The notes below the pieces were generated by a model. That model did not search any database. It was not told the origin of the DNA and saw nothing but the letters and a program-made list of their open reading frames with translations. From Mycolicibacter senuensis (lineage in GTDB: Bacteria; Actinomycetota; Actinomycetes; Mycobacteriales; Mycobacteriaceae), in NCBI RefSeq assembly GCF_003284925.1, contig NZ_QMEX01000027.1, positions 1-38,214 on the forward strand: DNA of 38,214 nt, in the 5' to 3' direction. How positions within the stretch are numbered: position 1 is the first letter of the stretch; every line of letters starts with the position of its first letter. A program made the position numbers and the translations under genes. Shown in pieces: positions 10,995 through 19,717 of the stretch.

Positions 10995-11005
10995 GGCGCC
11001 CGGGC

Positions 11006-12133
11006 TCAGCTGATCCGGTCGATCGCGGAGCAAAGCCGCGCGACGGTCCCCTCGATGTCGGCCAGCTTGTCCAGGCCGAACAGCCCCACCCGGAAGGTGC
11101 TGAATGTCGCCGGCTCGCCGCATTGCAGCGGCACCCCGGCGGCCGTCTGCAGCCCTTGCCCCAGAAACTTTCTCCCGGAGCGGATCTCGGGGTCGGTGGT
11201 GTAGCTGACTACCACCCCGGGGGCTTCGAAGCCCGGTGCGGCCACGCTGGGGAAGCCACGTTCGGCCAGCAGCGCACGCACCTTGCGCCCCAGGGTGAAC
11301 TGCCGGTCGGCCACCTCGCCGAAACCGCGGTCGCGGGTCTCGGCCATGGCGTCGCGCAGCCGGCCGATGACCCCGGTCGGCATGGTCGCGTGATAGGCAT
11401 GGCCACCGTTCTCGTAGGCCGCCATGATCTCCCGCCACTTCTTGAGGTCCAGCGCGAAGCTGGTGCTCCGGGTGCGCTCCAGGGCCGCCAGCGCCCGGCC
11501 GGACAGGCCGACCATGGCGCAGCCCGGTTCGGCACTCCAGCCCTTCTGCGGCGCGGTGACCAACACGTCGACACCGAGCGCTGTCATGTCGACCCAGACC
11601 GCACCGGAGGCGATGCAGTCCAGTACGAACAGGCCGCCCACCGCCGTCGTCGCCGCTCCGACGCGCGCCAGATAGTCGTCGGGCAGCAGGATTCCACTGG
11701 CGGTCTCAACGTGCGGGACGAACACCACCGCCGGCCGGGTGCGCGCGATCGCCTCCTCGACCTCGTCGATGGCGGGGGGCATCCAGGGGTCCTGTTCGCC
11801 GTCGCCCGCCGGGCGCGCGGTGAGCACCGTAACGGCGTCGGTGATGCCGGTGGTCTCCAGGATCTGACTCCACCGGTAGCTGAAGAACCCGTTGCGCACC
11901 ACGAGCACGTCGGCACCATTGGCGAACTGCCGTGCGACCGCCTCCATGCCGCATGTTCCGTTGCCGGGCACCAGGATTGCCGCATCAGCGCGGTACACCT
12001 CACGCAGCATGGCCGAGACGTCGGTCATGACGTCGCGGAAACGCACCGACATGTGGTTGAGCGCGCGGTCGGTGTAGACGACCGAATACTCCAGCAATCC
12101 GTCGGGATCGACGTCGGGCAGAAGTCCTGGCAT
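11006..12133 (-). CDS. Class V aminotransferase (alanine-glyoxylate / serine-pyruvate type)
   Basis: This 375-residue, fold-type I PLP enzyme has Lys197 in TAPQKGWS as the Schiff-base lysine and LDCIASGAVWVDM carrying the cofactor-binding Asp region. The N-terminal VPGNGTCGMEAV glycine-rich loop contacts the cofactor phosphate. Family members transaminate alanine, serine or phosphonoamino acids with glyoxylate or pyruvate; the actual substrate is not visible. The ATG at 12133 has AGGAGA 5 bases upstream. The gene lies between a DinB-type gene (9-base gap) and pta (11-base gap), so it is probably co-transcribed with both. Coupling to Pta-AckA might mean that the amino-acid degradation product ends in acetyl-CoA, but this is inference. 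Confidence 0.88.
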   Translation of the reverse strand: MPGLLPDVDPDGLLEYSVVYTDRALNHMSVRFRDVMTDVSAMLREVYRADAAILVPGNGTCGMEAVARQFANGADVLVVRNGFFSYRWSQILETTGITDAVTVLTARPAGDGEQDPWMPPAIDEVEEAIARTRPAVVFVPHVETASGILLPDDYLARVGAATTAVGGLFVLDCIASGAVWVDMTALGVDVLVTAPQKGWSAEPGCAMVGLSGRALAALERTRSTSFALDLKKWREIMAAYENGGHAYHATMPTGVIGRLRDAMAETRDRGFGEVADRQFTLGRKVRALLAERGFPSVAAPGFEAPGVVVSYTTDPEIRSGRKFLGQGLQTAAGVPLQCGEPATFSTFRVGLFGLDKLADIEGTVARLCSAIDRIS

Positions 12134-12142
12134 GAAGCTCTC

Positions 12143-12724
12143 CTAGGCGGGGCGAACGGAGCCGATCTCGACATCGGATATGTCTCTGCCGCCCAGCCAC
12201 AGCCCCAGCGCCTCGGCGGTGCCACGGACCACGATGCCACGGCCACGGGGCCGGCCGATCCCGTTGGTGGGCTCCACCCGATACCGCAGCAACGTCGGCT
12301 GCAGCTTCTGCACGGCCAGGCTCATACCTTCGGCGAGGATCGCGGCCTCTTCGGCCGGCGGGATCTCCCGGGACCGCCCCAGCCCGCGCAGCACGTCCTG
12401 GTGATGCATGGCCACGTCGCCCAGCAGGAAGCCGGCCATCGCCCGGTCGGGCACCTGCGCCCAGCGCCGGCCCGCGGCCATGATCTCGTCGCGGTCGCGA
12501 AGCCGCCCGGCCGCCACGATCTCGGCGTTGATCTTGTGCAGCCGCCACGGTGCCCGCAGGTACCGGCCGATCTCGGTGGTGCCGATCAGGTGCGCCAGCA
12601 CATCGCGCGGTGACCAGCCCGCGCACAACGTGGTGGCGTGGTCGAACTCCGCGTCGCTGAGTCCGTCGACCGTGTCGATGAACGCCTGGCGCGCCGCACG
12701 GGCGGTCTCGATCCGGGATGTCAT
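12143..12724 (-). CDS. DinB-like / mycothiol-dependent maleylpyruvate isomerase family protein
   Basis: This 193-residue protein belongs to the actinobacterial DinB_2/TIGR03083 type. It has the N-terminal four-helix pattern with LCAGWSPRDVLAHLIGTTEIGRY, where the His near residue 46 is a typical metal ligand, and a second segment GDVAMHHQDVLRGLG with paired histidines. Members bind a divalent metal and some use mycothiol, but most have no known substrate, and that is the case here. It is packed between fadE25 (9 bases) and the aminotransferase gene on the same strand. The ATG is at the end of a conventional operon spacing. No membrane segment or signal peptide is seen. Confidence 0.85.
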   Translation of the reverse strand: MTSRIETARAARQAFIDTVDGLSDAEFDHATTLCAGWSPRDVLAHLIGTTEIGRYLRAPWRLHKINAEIVAAGRLRDRDEIMAAGRRWAQVPDRAMAGFLLGDVAMHHQDVLRGLGRSREIPPAEEAAILAEGMSLAVQKLQPTLLRYRVEPTNGIGRPRGRGIVVRGTAEALGLWLGGRDISDVEIGSVRPA

Positions 12725-12733
12725 CGAGCCAAT

Positions 12734-13903
12734 TTAACGCAGGAGGTGCCGGCTCATCACGACACGCTGAATCTGGTTGGTGCCCTCGTAGATCTGGGTG
12801 ATCTTGGCGTCACGCATCATCCGCTCGACGGGGAAGTCGGTGGTGTAGCCGGCCCCGCCGAACAACTGCACGGCGTCGGTGGTGACCTCCATGGCCACAT
12901 CGGAGGCGAAGCACTTCGATGCCGCGGAGATGAAGCCCAGCTCGGTCTCGCCGCGCTCGGCGCGCGCCGCGGCCGAGTAGACCATCAGCCGGGCCGCCTC
13001 GATCTTCATCGCCATGTCGGCCAGCATGAACTGCACGCCCTGGAAGCTGCTGATGTTCTTGCCGAACTGCTTGCGATCCTTGGTGTAGTCGATCGCGGCG
13101 TCCAGGGCGCCCTGCGCGATGCCGACGGCCTGCGCGCCGATGGTCGGGCGGGTGTGGTCCAGGGTCCGCAACGCGGTCTTGAACCCGGTGCCGGGCTCGC
13201 CGATGATCCGGTCGCCGGGGATGCGGCAGTTCTCGAAGTACAACTCGGTGGTCGGCGAGCCCTTGATGCCGAGCTTGTGCTCCTTGGGCCCGACGGTGAA
13301 GCCCTCGTCGTCGACGTGGACCATGAACGCCGAGATGCCGTTGGCGTCCAAGTCGGGGTCGGTCACCGCCATCACGGTGTACCAACTGGACCTGCCGCCG
13401 TTGGTGATCCAGCACTTGGACCCGTTGAGGATCCAGTCGTCGCCGTCGGCCTTGGCGCGGGTGCGCATCGCCGCGGCGTCACTGCCGGCCTCCCGCTCGC
13501 TCAACGCGTAGGAGGCCATCACCTCACCGGCGGCCAGGCCCGGCAGCACCTGCTGCTTCAGCTCCTCGGAGCCAGACAGGATCAGCCCCATGGTGCCCAG
13601 CTTGTTAACGGCGGGAATCAATGATGCAGATGCGTCGACGCGCGCGACTTCCTCGATCACGATGCAGGCCGCCACCGAGTCCGCACCCTGCCCGCCATAG
13701 GCCTCGGGCACGTGCACCGCATTGAAACCCGACGAATTCAGTGCCGCCAACGCCTCCTCGGGGAAGCGGGCCTGCTCGTCGACCTCCTTGGCGTACGGAG
13801 CGATCTCCTTCTCGGCCAAGGCGCGGATCGCGGCCCGCAACTCGTCGTGCTCTTCGGGGAGTTGGAACAGGTCGAACGAGGGATTTCCGGCCCACCCAGC
13901 CAT
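12734..13903 (-). CDS. fadE25: Acyl-CoA dehydrogenase FadE25
   Basis: These 389 residues are the same length as M. tuberculosis FadE25 and nearly collinear with it from AGWAGNPSFDLFQLPEEHDE onward. Family motifs are present: YALSEREAGSD for FAD and substrate binding, WITNGG, DRKQFG, QLFGGAGY and YEGTNQIQR, with Glu373 as the catalytic base. The enzyme oxidises acyl-CoA to trans-2-enoyl-CoA with an FAD cofactor, passing electrons to ETF. It follows purE by 14 bases. In M. tuberculosis Rv3274c is also next to purE-purK, so this is the conserved core of the region; the genes downstream on the same strand (DinB-like, aminotransferase, pta, ackA) differ from that arrangement. Confidence 0.96.
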   Translation of the reverse strand: MAGWAGNPSFDLFQLPEEHDELRAAIRALAEKEIAPYAKEVDEQARFPEEALAALNSSGFNAVHVPEAYGGQGADSVAACIVIEEVARVDASASLIPAVNKLGTMGLILSGSEELKQQVLPGLAAGEVMASYALSEREAGSDAAAMRTRAKADGDDWILNGSKCWITNGGRSSWYTVMAVTDPDLDANGISAFMVHVDDEGFTVGPKEHKLGIKGSPTTELYFENCRIPGDRIIGEPGTGFKTALRTLDHTRPTIGAQAVGIAQGALDAAIDYTKDRKQFGKNISSFQGVQFMLADMAMKIEAARLMVYSAAARAERGETELGFISAASKCFASDVAMEVTTDAVQLFGGAGYTTDFPVERMMRDAKITQIYEGTNQIQRVVMSRHLLR

Positions 13904-13917
13904 GACAGCCTCCTAAG

Positions 13918-14433
13918 CTACTCGCCGGTAACTTTACCTTGAAGTGCGGCGTCCTTCGCAAGCACGGTGTCCGCCAGCTGCTGCTGGAAAGCCGCCATCC
14001 GGGCCCGTAGCGCCGGGTCGGCGGCGGCCAGGATTCGCACTGCCAGCAAACCGGCGTTGCGTGCGCCGCCGATGGAAACGGTGGCCACGGGCACCCCGGC
14101 CGGCATCTGCACGATCGACAGCAACGAGTCCAGTCCGTCCAGGCGCGCCAGCGGAACCGGAACGCCGATCACCGGCAGCGGTGTGGCCGAAGCCACCATC
14201 CCGGGCAGATGCGCCGCCCCGCCCGCCCCGGCGACGATCACCTCGATGCCGCGGCCGGCGGCGTCACGGGCGTAGTCGAACATCCGTTGCGGGGTGCGGT
14301 GCGCCGAGACCACCCCGACCTCGAACGGGATGTCGAACTCGGCCAGCGCCATGGCCGCCTCCTCCATCACCGACCAGTCGCTGTCGCTGCCCATGATCAC
14401 GCCGACCCGGGGACCGGGCTTGTGCTCACTCAT
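13918..14433 (-). CDS. purE: N5-carboxyaminoimidazole ribonucleotide mutase PurE
   Basis: The 171-residue product starts at ATG 14433 (MSEHKPGPR); the longer upstream frame overlaps the purK C-terminus and is not needed. [10 protein letters not shown] near residue 14 is the substrate-binding loop, and SAHRTPQRM carries the catalytic His. [11 protein letters not shown] and [10 protein letters not shown] complete the class I PurE pattern. It converts N5-CAIR to CAIR in purine synthesis, acting directly after PurK. The start overlaps the purK stop by 8 bases, indicating coupling. Confidence 0.97.
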   Translation of the reverse strand: MSEHKPGPRVGVIMGSDSDWSVMEEAAMALAEFDIPFEVGVVSAHRTPQRMFDYARDAAGRGIEVIVAGAGGAAHLPGMVASATPLPVIGVPVPLARLDGLDSLLSIVQMPAGVPVATVSIGGARNAGLLAVRILAAADPALRARMAAFQQQLADTVLAKDAALQGKVTGE

Positions 14434-15670
14434 GCGGGTCCCATCCGTCCGTCCAGATTCCGTGCGACAACCAGTGTGCCGCGCTTTCAGCTCGCTCACG
14501 CAGCTCCGCCGAACCTGCCGCATCGTCACCGAGCAGGTTGATGTGCCCGATCTTGCGGCCGGGCCGCTCATCCTTGCCGTAGAGGTGCACGCGCGCGTCG
14601 GGATAGCGGGCGAACAGGTGGTGAAGTCGTTCGTCGATCGTCATCGCCGGCGGCTCGGGCGCGCCGAGCACGTTGGCCATCACGGTCACCGGCACCACCG
14701 GGTCGGTGGCGCCGAGCGGATAGTCCAGTACGGCGCGCAGATGCTGTTCGAACTGGCTGGTGGCCGCGCCGTCCATGGTCCAGTGCCCGGAGTTGTGCGG
14801 CCGCATCGCCAGCTCGTTGACCAGCAACTCGCCGTCCACCGTCTCGAAGAGTTCGACGGCGAGCACCCCGACCACGCCGAGCTCATCGGCCAGCCGCAGC
14901 GCCAGTTGCTGTGCGGCGGCCGCCGACTCGTCGGACAGCTCGGGGGCCGGCGCGATCACCGCCACGCAGATCCCGTCTTGCTGCACCGTCTCCACCACCG
15001 GCCACGCCGCGCCCTGGCCGAATGGTGATCGGGCGACCAGCGCGGAGAGCTCCCGCCGCATCGCCACCCGCTCCTCGACCAGCACCGGCACCCCGGAGGC
15101 CAGATAGTCGGCGACGGCGGCCCGCGCCCCGGCCGCATCGTCGACGATCGACACCCCGCGCCCGTCGTAACCGCCCCGGGCCGCCTTCACCACCATCGCG
15201 CCACTGGTCTGCGCCCCGAACTCGTCGAGGGCCGCCATCCCCGCAGCGGTCTCGATCGCGGCGAACCGGGGCACCGGAGCCCCCAGTGCCGCCAGCTTGC
15301 GACGCATCACCAGCTTGTCCTGGGCGTGGCGCAAGGCGGCCGGTGGCGGGGCCACGTTGACTCCCTCGGCCACCAGCTTGTCCAACAGCTCGCCGGGGAC
15401 GTGCTCGTGATCGAAGGTCAAGACGGTGGCCCCGGCCGCGACCCGACGCAGATCGTCGAGGTCGGTGTGCGATCCGATGACCACATCGGGGGTGACCTGA
15501 GCCGCCGGTTCGTCGGTCGCTCCGGCCAGCACCCGTAGTCGCTGACCGAGCGCGATCGCGGCCTGGTGGGTCATCCGGGCCAGCTGACCGCCGCCGACCA
15601 TGGCGACCTGGGGGTAGCGCCCGGTTGCGGGCGCCGGCGTTGCAGCCGGGGGCGTGGAGGGCACTGGCAC
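14426..15670 (-). CDS. purK: N5-carboxyaminoimidazole ribonucleotide synthetase PurK
   Basis: An ATP-grasp protein of about 414 residues. The N-terminal [21 protein letters not shown] is the PurK nucleotide-binding start, FDHEHVP is characteristic, and [14 protein letters not shown] and [14 protein letters not shown] are the ATP-grasp and substrate regions. It carboxylates AIR with ATP and bicarbonate to N5-CAIR. The start is uncertain: TTG at 15676 and GTGs at 15670 and 15664 are all in frame and the N-terminus is low in information. GTG 15670 is chosen because a weak -10-like CACGAT ends 7 bases before it. The gene is divergent from the GtrA gene across about 85 bases. Confidence 0.95.
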   Translation of the reverse strand: MPVPSTPPAATPAPATGRYPQVAMVGGGQLARMTHQAAIALGQRLRVLAGATDEPAAQVTPDVVIGSHTDLDDLRRVAAGATVLTFDHEHVPGELLDKLVAEGVNVAPPPAALRHAQDKLVMRRKLAALGAPVPRFAAIETAAGMAALDEFGAQTSGAMVVKAARGGYDGRGVSIVDDAAGARAAVADYLASGVPVLVEERVAMRRELSALVARSPFGQGAAWPVVETVQQDGICVAVIAPAPELSDESAAAAQQLALRLADELGVVGVLAVELFETVDGELLVNELAMRPHNSGHWTMDGAATSQFEQHLRAVLDYPLGATDPVVPVTVMANVLGAPEPPAMTIDERLHHLFARYPDARVHLYGKDERPGRKIGHINLLGDDAAGSAELRERAESAAHWLSHGIWTDGWDPHE

Positions 15671-15741
15671 GGGCAATATCGTGTCACGCCGTTCCGGCTA
15701 CGGCGTTACCCAGTCATTAGGCAGGGATCCGGCTAAGTCCG

Positions 15742-15747
15742 TACACT
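15742..15747 (+). promoter_or_regulatory. Probable -10 box (TACACT) of GtrA gene, leaderless
   Basis: TACACT fits TANNNT and ends 8 bases before the GTG at 15756, the spacing of a leaderless mycobacterial message. There is no Shine-Dalgarno sequence before that GTG, which agrees. This also supports 15756 over the ATG at 15654, which would overlap purK. Confidence 0.5.
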
Positions 15748-15755
15748 GGCGACTT

Positions 15756-16421
15756 GTGTCTTTTACCGACGCCACGATCGCCCGGTTGCCGCGGGTGATC
15801 CGGCCGCTGGCCGAGCGCCACCACGAGTTGATCAAGTTCGCCATTGTCGGCGCGACCACCTTCGTCATCGACTCGGCGCTGTTCTACACCCTCAAGCTGA
15901 CCATCTTGGAACCCAAGCCGGTCACGGCCAAGGTCATCTCGGGCATCGTCGCGGTGATCGCGTCCTACATCCTCAACCGTGAGTGGAGCTTCAAGGACCG
16001 GGGCGGCCGGGAGCGCCACCACGAGGCACTGCTGTTCTTCGGGGTCAGCGGCGTGGGCGTGCTGTTGTCGATGGCGCCGTTGTGGTTCTCCAGCTACGTC
16101 CTGCAGCTGCGGGCACCGATGGTGTCGCTGACCATGGAGAACATCGCCGACTTCATCTCGGCCTACATCATCGGCAACCTGCTGCAGATGGCGTTCCGGT
16201 TCTGGGCGTTCCGCCGCTGGGTCTTCCCCGACGAGTTCGGGCGCACCCCGGACTCGGCGTTGAGCGCCTCCATCGAGGACGGCGCGCTCGTCGAGGCTCT
16301 CGAGGACACCTTGGAAGAGACCGCCGAGTCCTCACCCGACGGCCACGCCGGTGTGGTGACCCTGTTCCGGCGCCCGGCCCGGCATCAACCCGCAGCGGAC
16401 GGGTTGTCGAAGACTTCGTGA
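15756..16421 (+). CDS. GtrA-like family membrane protein
   Basis: A 221-residue membrane protein with four hydrophobic segments at about residues 28-48, 56-75, 95-115 and 130-150. The sequence LIKFAIVGATTFVIDSALFYTL in the first helix and FVLNREWSFKDR-type motif (here ILNREWSFKDR) after the second are diagnostic of GtrA. Family members are thought to help flip polyprenyl-linked sugars for cell-wall or lipid glycosylation, as with decaprenyl-phosphate arabinose. The acidic C-terminal tail (EDGALVEALEDTLEETAE) is cytosolic and of unknown role. Rv3277 in M. tuberculosis holds the same position. Its 3' end overlaps the convergent PH-domain gene by 37 bases. Confidence 0.9.
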   Translation: MSFTDATIARLPRVIRPLAERHHELIKFAIVGATTFVIDSALFYTLKLTILEPKPVTAKVISGIVAVIASYILNREWSFKDRGGRERHHEALLFFGVSGVGVLLSMAPLWFSSYVLQLRAPMVSLTMENIADFISAYIIGNLLQMAFRFWAFRRWVFPDEFGRTPDSALSASIEDGALVEALEDTLEETAESSPDGHAGVVTLFRRPARHQPAADGLSKTS

Positions 16422-16894
16422 TAAAGCAGCGCGTGCACCTGTTCCACGCGCGGGATGTCGTAGAACTCCAGCGGTTCTTGTGACGCCGACTCGATGATCA
16501 GCGTCCCGGTGCGCAGCATCCGGTCGATGAGCCCGTGCACGAATTCCACGCTGTTGATCCGCGCCAGCGCGATGTCGATGCCGCTGCGGGTCAGCAAGCC
16601 GTGCCGATACATCACGCGCCGGTCGGTGACCACGAAATGCGTGGTCAGCCAGCTCAGGAACGGCCAGAGCGCCAGCCAGCCGACCACCACCAGCCAGATC
16701 GTCCAGATCACCGCGAAGACCACGTTCTTGGCGTTGGGATCCCAGGCCCGCGGGTTGACGAACCCGGATGCGAAGCCGGCGCAGGCGGTGGCCGCCAGCA
16801 GCGCCAGCACCGGACCGAGCAGGCGTTTGACGTGCGGGTGCCGGTGCAGCACCACCTGTTCGTCTTCGGCCAGCACGCTCTCGGGATAACCCAC
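16385..16894 (-). CDS. PH-domain (YdbT/bPH2-like) membrane protein
   Basis: This 169-residue protein has two hydrophobic segments, at about residues 27-47 and 60-85, followed by a small beta-rich domain beginning with FVVTDRRVMYRHGLLTRSGIDIALARINSVE, the hallmark of bacterial PH-like (bPH2/DUF304) domains. The N-terminus VLAEDEQVVLHRHPHVKRLL is also typical. Function is unknown; family members are membrane-associated. It is the counterpart of Rv3278c and is read 8 bases after the birA stop, so the two probably share a transcript. Confidence 0.88.
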   Translation of the reverse strand: MGYPESVLAEDEQVVLHRHPHVKRLLGPVLALLAATACAGFASGFVNPRAWDPNAKNVVFAVIWTIWLVVVGWLALWPFLSWLTTHFVVTDRRVMYRHGLLTRSGIDIALARINSVEFVHGLIDRMLRTGTLIIESASQEPLEFYDIPRVEQVHALLYHEVFDNPSAAG

Positions 16895-16902
16895 GGCCCG
16901 CC

Positions 16903-17715
16903 CTAGCTGTTCGGCCGCAGCCGGGTGACGTCGCCGGCCGACACGGTGACCGTTTCACTTCCGGTGTCGATGACCAGTCGGCCGGTGTCGTCGACGGCTC
17001 GGGCGAGACCCTCGATCTGCTGGCCGCCGGGCATGTCCGCGCGCACCCGGGCGCCCAGCGTGCAGCTGTACCCGCGGTAGTCCGCGGTCAGCGCCTCGTC
17101 GGCCCCGCCGGCCGCACGCCAGGCCGCGATCCGGTCCGCCAGGTTCCGAAGAATCTTGTCCGCCCACAGGTTTCGGTCGATCACCGAGGCGCCCAGCATG
17201 GCCAACGAGACCGCCCGCGGATCCGGCACCTGCTGCGCGGTCATGGTGACGTTCAGGCCGAGTCCGACCACGACGAGCTGTTTGGGGGCAGCCACCTCGG
17301 CGAGGATCCCGGCCAGTTTGCCTTGGTGGTCTGCGCCCACGATCACGTCGTTGGGCCACTTCAGACCGACCTGCAGGCCCGCGACCTCGGTGAGTGCGTC
17401 GGCCACCGCGACGCCGGTCGCCAGCGTCAGCCAGCCCCAGCCCGATGTCGGCACCATGTCGGCGGCGACCCCCACCGACAGGGCCAGCTGGCTGCCCGCA
17501 GGCGCCACCCAGTCCCGGCCGTGCCGTCCGCGTCCGGCCGTCTGGTGTTCGGCCAGCAACACCGCGCCGTCGATGTCCTCACCGGCGGCCGAGCGGGCCA
17601 ACAGGTCGGCATTGGTGGACCCGGTCTCGGCGACCACGTCCAGTGCACGCCACGGCCGGCCGGGCCCGGTGAGCCCGTCACGCAGAACATTTGCGTCGAG
17701 CGGCGGAACATTCAT
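16903..17715 (-). CDS. birA: Biotin--[acetyl-CoA-carboxylase] ligase BirA
   Basis: A 270-residue class I (non-DNA-binding) biotin protein ligase: there is no N-terminal helix-turn-helix. GSTNADLL, the biotinyl-AMP loop GRGRHGRDW, LKWPNDV and KLAGILAE are the catalytic motifs, and the C-terminal small domain follows. It attaches biotin to carrier lysines; AccA3, encoded 7 kb away in this window, carries the expected target EAMKMEN. The ATG at 17715 lies 6 bases after TAAGCT, so transcription is probably leaderless. The downstream neighbour is the PH-domain gene. Confidence 0.96.
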   Translation of the reverse strand: MNVPPLDANVLRDGLTGPGRPWRALDVVAETGSTNADLLARSAAGEDIDGAVLLAEHQTAGRGRHGRDWVAPAGSQLALSVGVAADMVPTSGWGWLTLATGVAVADALTEVAGLQVGLKWPNDVIVGADHQGKLAGILAEVAAPKQLVVVGLGLNVTMTAQQVPDPRAVSLAMLGASVIDRNLWADKILRNLADRIAAWRAAGGADEALTADYRGYSCTLGARVRADMPGGQQIEGLARAVDDTGRLVIDTGSETVTVSAGDVTRLRPNS

Positions 17716-17721
17716 TTCGCC

Positions 17722-17727
17722 AGCTTA
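17722..17727 (-). promoter_or_regulatory. Probable -10 box (TAAGCT) of birA, leaderless
   Basis: On the minus strand TAAGCT ends 6 bases before the birA ATG. It fits TANNNT and the spacing of a leaderless start. No clear -35 was found. Confidence 0.5.
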
Positions 17728-17749
17728 GAGCCGGGGTCCCCGCGGCGCC

Positions 17750-17775
17750 GGTTGAAACGCCCGACCGCGGGGTAC
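17750..17775 (+). promoter_or_regulatory. Candidate SigF-type promoter of the hydrolase pseudogene
   Basis: GGTTG (17750-17754), a 15-base spacer and GGGTAC (17770-17775) resemble the mycobacterial SigF consensus GGWWT-N15-17-GGGTAY. The -10 is exact and the -35 has one mismatch. The start codon is about 25 bases downstream. Confidence 0.4.
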
Positions 17776-17800
17776 CCGGCCCCTTAGCGGCGCATGGGGG

Positions 17801-18767
17801 GTGATCGGGGTGGGCACCGGGGGGTTGAAGCGACGAATTCACCGACGTCACAGCACACAATCGGTTGCGGTGTCGCTGGCGAGCAGGCTCGTAGTCAAGA
17901 ACGTGGTGCGCGCATGGGCGATTCGGCCGGACATGCCGTGGCCGTTCGCCTCCGTCGACCGCCTCGCCGGCTGGGTACCCTACCGGCCGGCCGTGACAGT
18001 CGAACGACTTCGCCTGGGTTCCTGTGTCGCCGAACGTGTTCAGGCCAAGCAGACACCGGCGCAGCGAGCGATCCTCTACCTGCACGGCGGCGCATTCCTG
18101 ACCTGTGGACTCAACACCCACCGCGCCCTGGTGGCCCGGCTGTCGCGGGAGGCGGAGGCAGCCGTTCTCAACATCGATTACCGAATGTTGCCCTCGCACG
18201 GGGTATCCGACGCGATCGAGGACGGCTTGCGATGGCTTGCGATGGCTGCTCCGGCGCGGCTACGACCCGGAACGAATCGTGATCGCCGGCGACTCGGCCG
18301 GCGGCTATCTGGCCTTTATGACCGCTCTGGCCGCCGCGCAATACGGTCTTCCGAAACCTGCTGGTATCGCAGTGATTTCACCATTCACCGACGCAGATCC
18401 GACGGCAAAGATGCGGCATCGCAACGCGAACCGGTGCGCGATGTTCCCGGGCGGGGCGCTGCCGGCGTTCACCCGCTATCTCCGCCGCGCCCAAGTCGTG
18501 TCGCCGGTGGATGCCGACCTCTCGGCACTGCCGCCGGTCACCATCCACGCCAGCTCCGACGAGCTGCTGCTGCCCGATGCCGAGGCCATGGCGGAGCGGC
18601 TGGGCAGCGCCGGCGTCCCGTGCGATCTGCACCTGTGGGACGGCCAGATTCACGATTTCCCGCTGGCCGCCGATGTGCTACCGGAGGGACGGCGGGCGAT
18701 CCGCTACATCGGCGACTTCGTCAAGCGGGTCACCGAACCGCCCGAACCCGGTACGGCCGCGGCCTGA
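17801..18767 (+). pseudogene. Alpha/beta-hydrolase (hormone-sensitive-lipase family), frameshifted by 10-bp duplication
   Basis: Two frames together give one HSL-family esterase of about 318 residues. The first frame (GTG 17801 to about 18240) holds the oxyanion motif LYLHGGAFL and NIDYRMLP. The second frame (about 18227 to 18767) continues with LRRGYDPERIVIAGDSAGG, containing the nucleophile Ser, then SSDELLLPDAEAM with the acid and DGQIHDFPL with the His. The shift is caused by a perfect tandem duplication of TTGCGATGGC at 18227-18246. Removing one copy restores GLRWLLRRGYD in a single frame. As read, the first frame runs on without the catalytic triad and would overlap the opposite gene. 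The substrate is unknown. The gene was probably inactivated recently because both parts are otherwise intact; a sequencing error is the alternative. Confidence 0.8.
18227..18246 (+). repeat. Perfect 10-bp tandem duplication causing a frameshift
   Basis: TTGCGATGGC occurs twice in direct succession (18227-18236 and 18237-18246). The second copy adds one base modulo three. Replication slippage is the simplest origin, and loss of a copy would restore the hydrolase frame. Confidence 0.9.
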
Positions 18768-18802
18768 CGCCGCTGCCTTCTGCCACCGGGCCCTGCCCTC
18801 CG

Positions 18803-19708
18803 CTAGGCGCCGAGCTTGGCCAGTCGATTCCGCAGCGGGGCCAGCGCGCACGCCTGCCGGTACATGTCTGCCCAGGGATCACCGCGCTCGCACATCCGCT
18901 TGGGCACGTCGCGCACGGTCCAGCCGTCCGGTCGCATACCGGGTACGTCGAGCTCGTCCCACTCCAGCGGGAGTGCCACCGGCGCACCGGCGCGAGCCCG
19001 TACCGCGTACGGCGCAACGCCGGTCTGGCCGTAGGCGTTTCGCATCACGTCCAGATACACCCTGCCGCCGCGGCCGGCCTTGCGGATCTCGAGGGTGCGA
19101 TGCAGCGGGTCGTCGTCGACGACGAGGCCGGCAATGGTGCGGGCGAACTGGCGGGCGGTGTCGAAATCGGCGTCCCCGCGCAGCGGTGCCACGATATGCA
19201 GGCCGCGCGAACCGGTCGTCTGCACGTAGGCCGTCATCCCCAGTTCCTGCACGACGTCGGCGACCGCCCGGGCGGTCGCCCGGACCACCGCGAAGTCGTC
19301 ATCGGCGGGATCCAGATCGAATATCAGCCGATCGGGTGTCTCCAGGTGCGGGCGCCGGGACAGCCAGGAGTGCAGCGTGATGCAGTCCTGGTTGGCCGCC
19401 CACACCAGCGCCTCCTCCCGCGTCACCACCGGATGCACCACGGTGCCCTCGCCGGACTTCCGGGCGACCTCGACCCGGTCCATCCAGTCCGGCAGTGTGG
19501 CGGCGAAGTTCTGCTGAATGAACCCCTCCTCGTCGATACCGCCGGGATACCGGGTCAGCGTGAGCGGGCGGCCATCCAGGTGCGGCACCATCACCGGCGC
19601 GATTTCGGCGTAGTAGTCGATGAGATCGCCCTTGGTGATCGCCTCGTGGGTGCCGGACGCCGGGAAGAGCACCCGGTCGGGATGAGTGATCGAGACGTTG
19701 GGCTTCAT
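18803..19708 (-). CDS. LigD-type polymerase-domain protein (archaeo-eukaryotic primase superfamily)
   Basis: A 301-residue stand-alone POL domain without ligase or nuclease parts. It begins MKPNVSITHPDRVLFP, typical of the family. LIFDLDPAD carries catalytic aspartates, TGSRGLHIVAPL is the nucleotide-binding motif, and IRKAGRGGRVYLDVMRNAYGQT holds the third acidic position. Such enzymes add ribo- or deoxynucleotides at DNA gaps and ends. In mycobacteria several paralogues (PolD-like proteins, Rv3730c and Rv0269c) exist beside LigD. The start at 19708 is chosen over an upstream GTG because the conserved N-terminus begins there and a SigF-type promoter ends 9 bases before it. A role in repair during stress or stationary phase is inferred from that promoter. 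Confidence 0.88.
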   Translation of the reverse strand: MKPNVSITHPDRVLFPASGTHEAITKGDLIDYYAEIAPVMVPHLDGRPLTLTRYPGGIDEEGFIQQNFAATLPDWMDRVEVARKSGEGTVVHPVVTREEALVWAANQDCITLHSWLSRRPHLETPDRLIFDLDPADDDFAVVRATARAVADVVQELGMTAYVQTTGSRGLHIVAPLRGDADFDTARQFARTIAGLVVDDDPLHRTLEIRKAGRGGRVYLDVMRNAYGQTGVAPYAVRARAGAPVALPLEWDELDVPGMRPDGWTVRDVPKRMCERGDPWADMYRQACALAPLRNRLAKLGA

Positions 19709-19717
19709 AGCGGCCGC

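Noticed and set aside
10995..11438. N-terminal extension of Pta in the open frame
   Set aside because: It overlaps the aminotransferase gene out of frame and is Arg/Gly-rich; Pta similarity begins at [11 protein letters not shown].
17065..17085. GGGTAC-like box inside birA
   Set aside because: Inside coding sequence with no -35 or downstream gene start; GGGTAC is frequent enough in this GC-rich DNA that a -35 and start codon were required.
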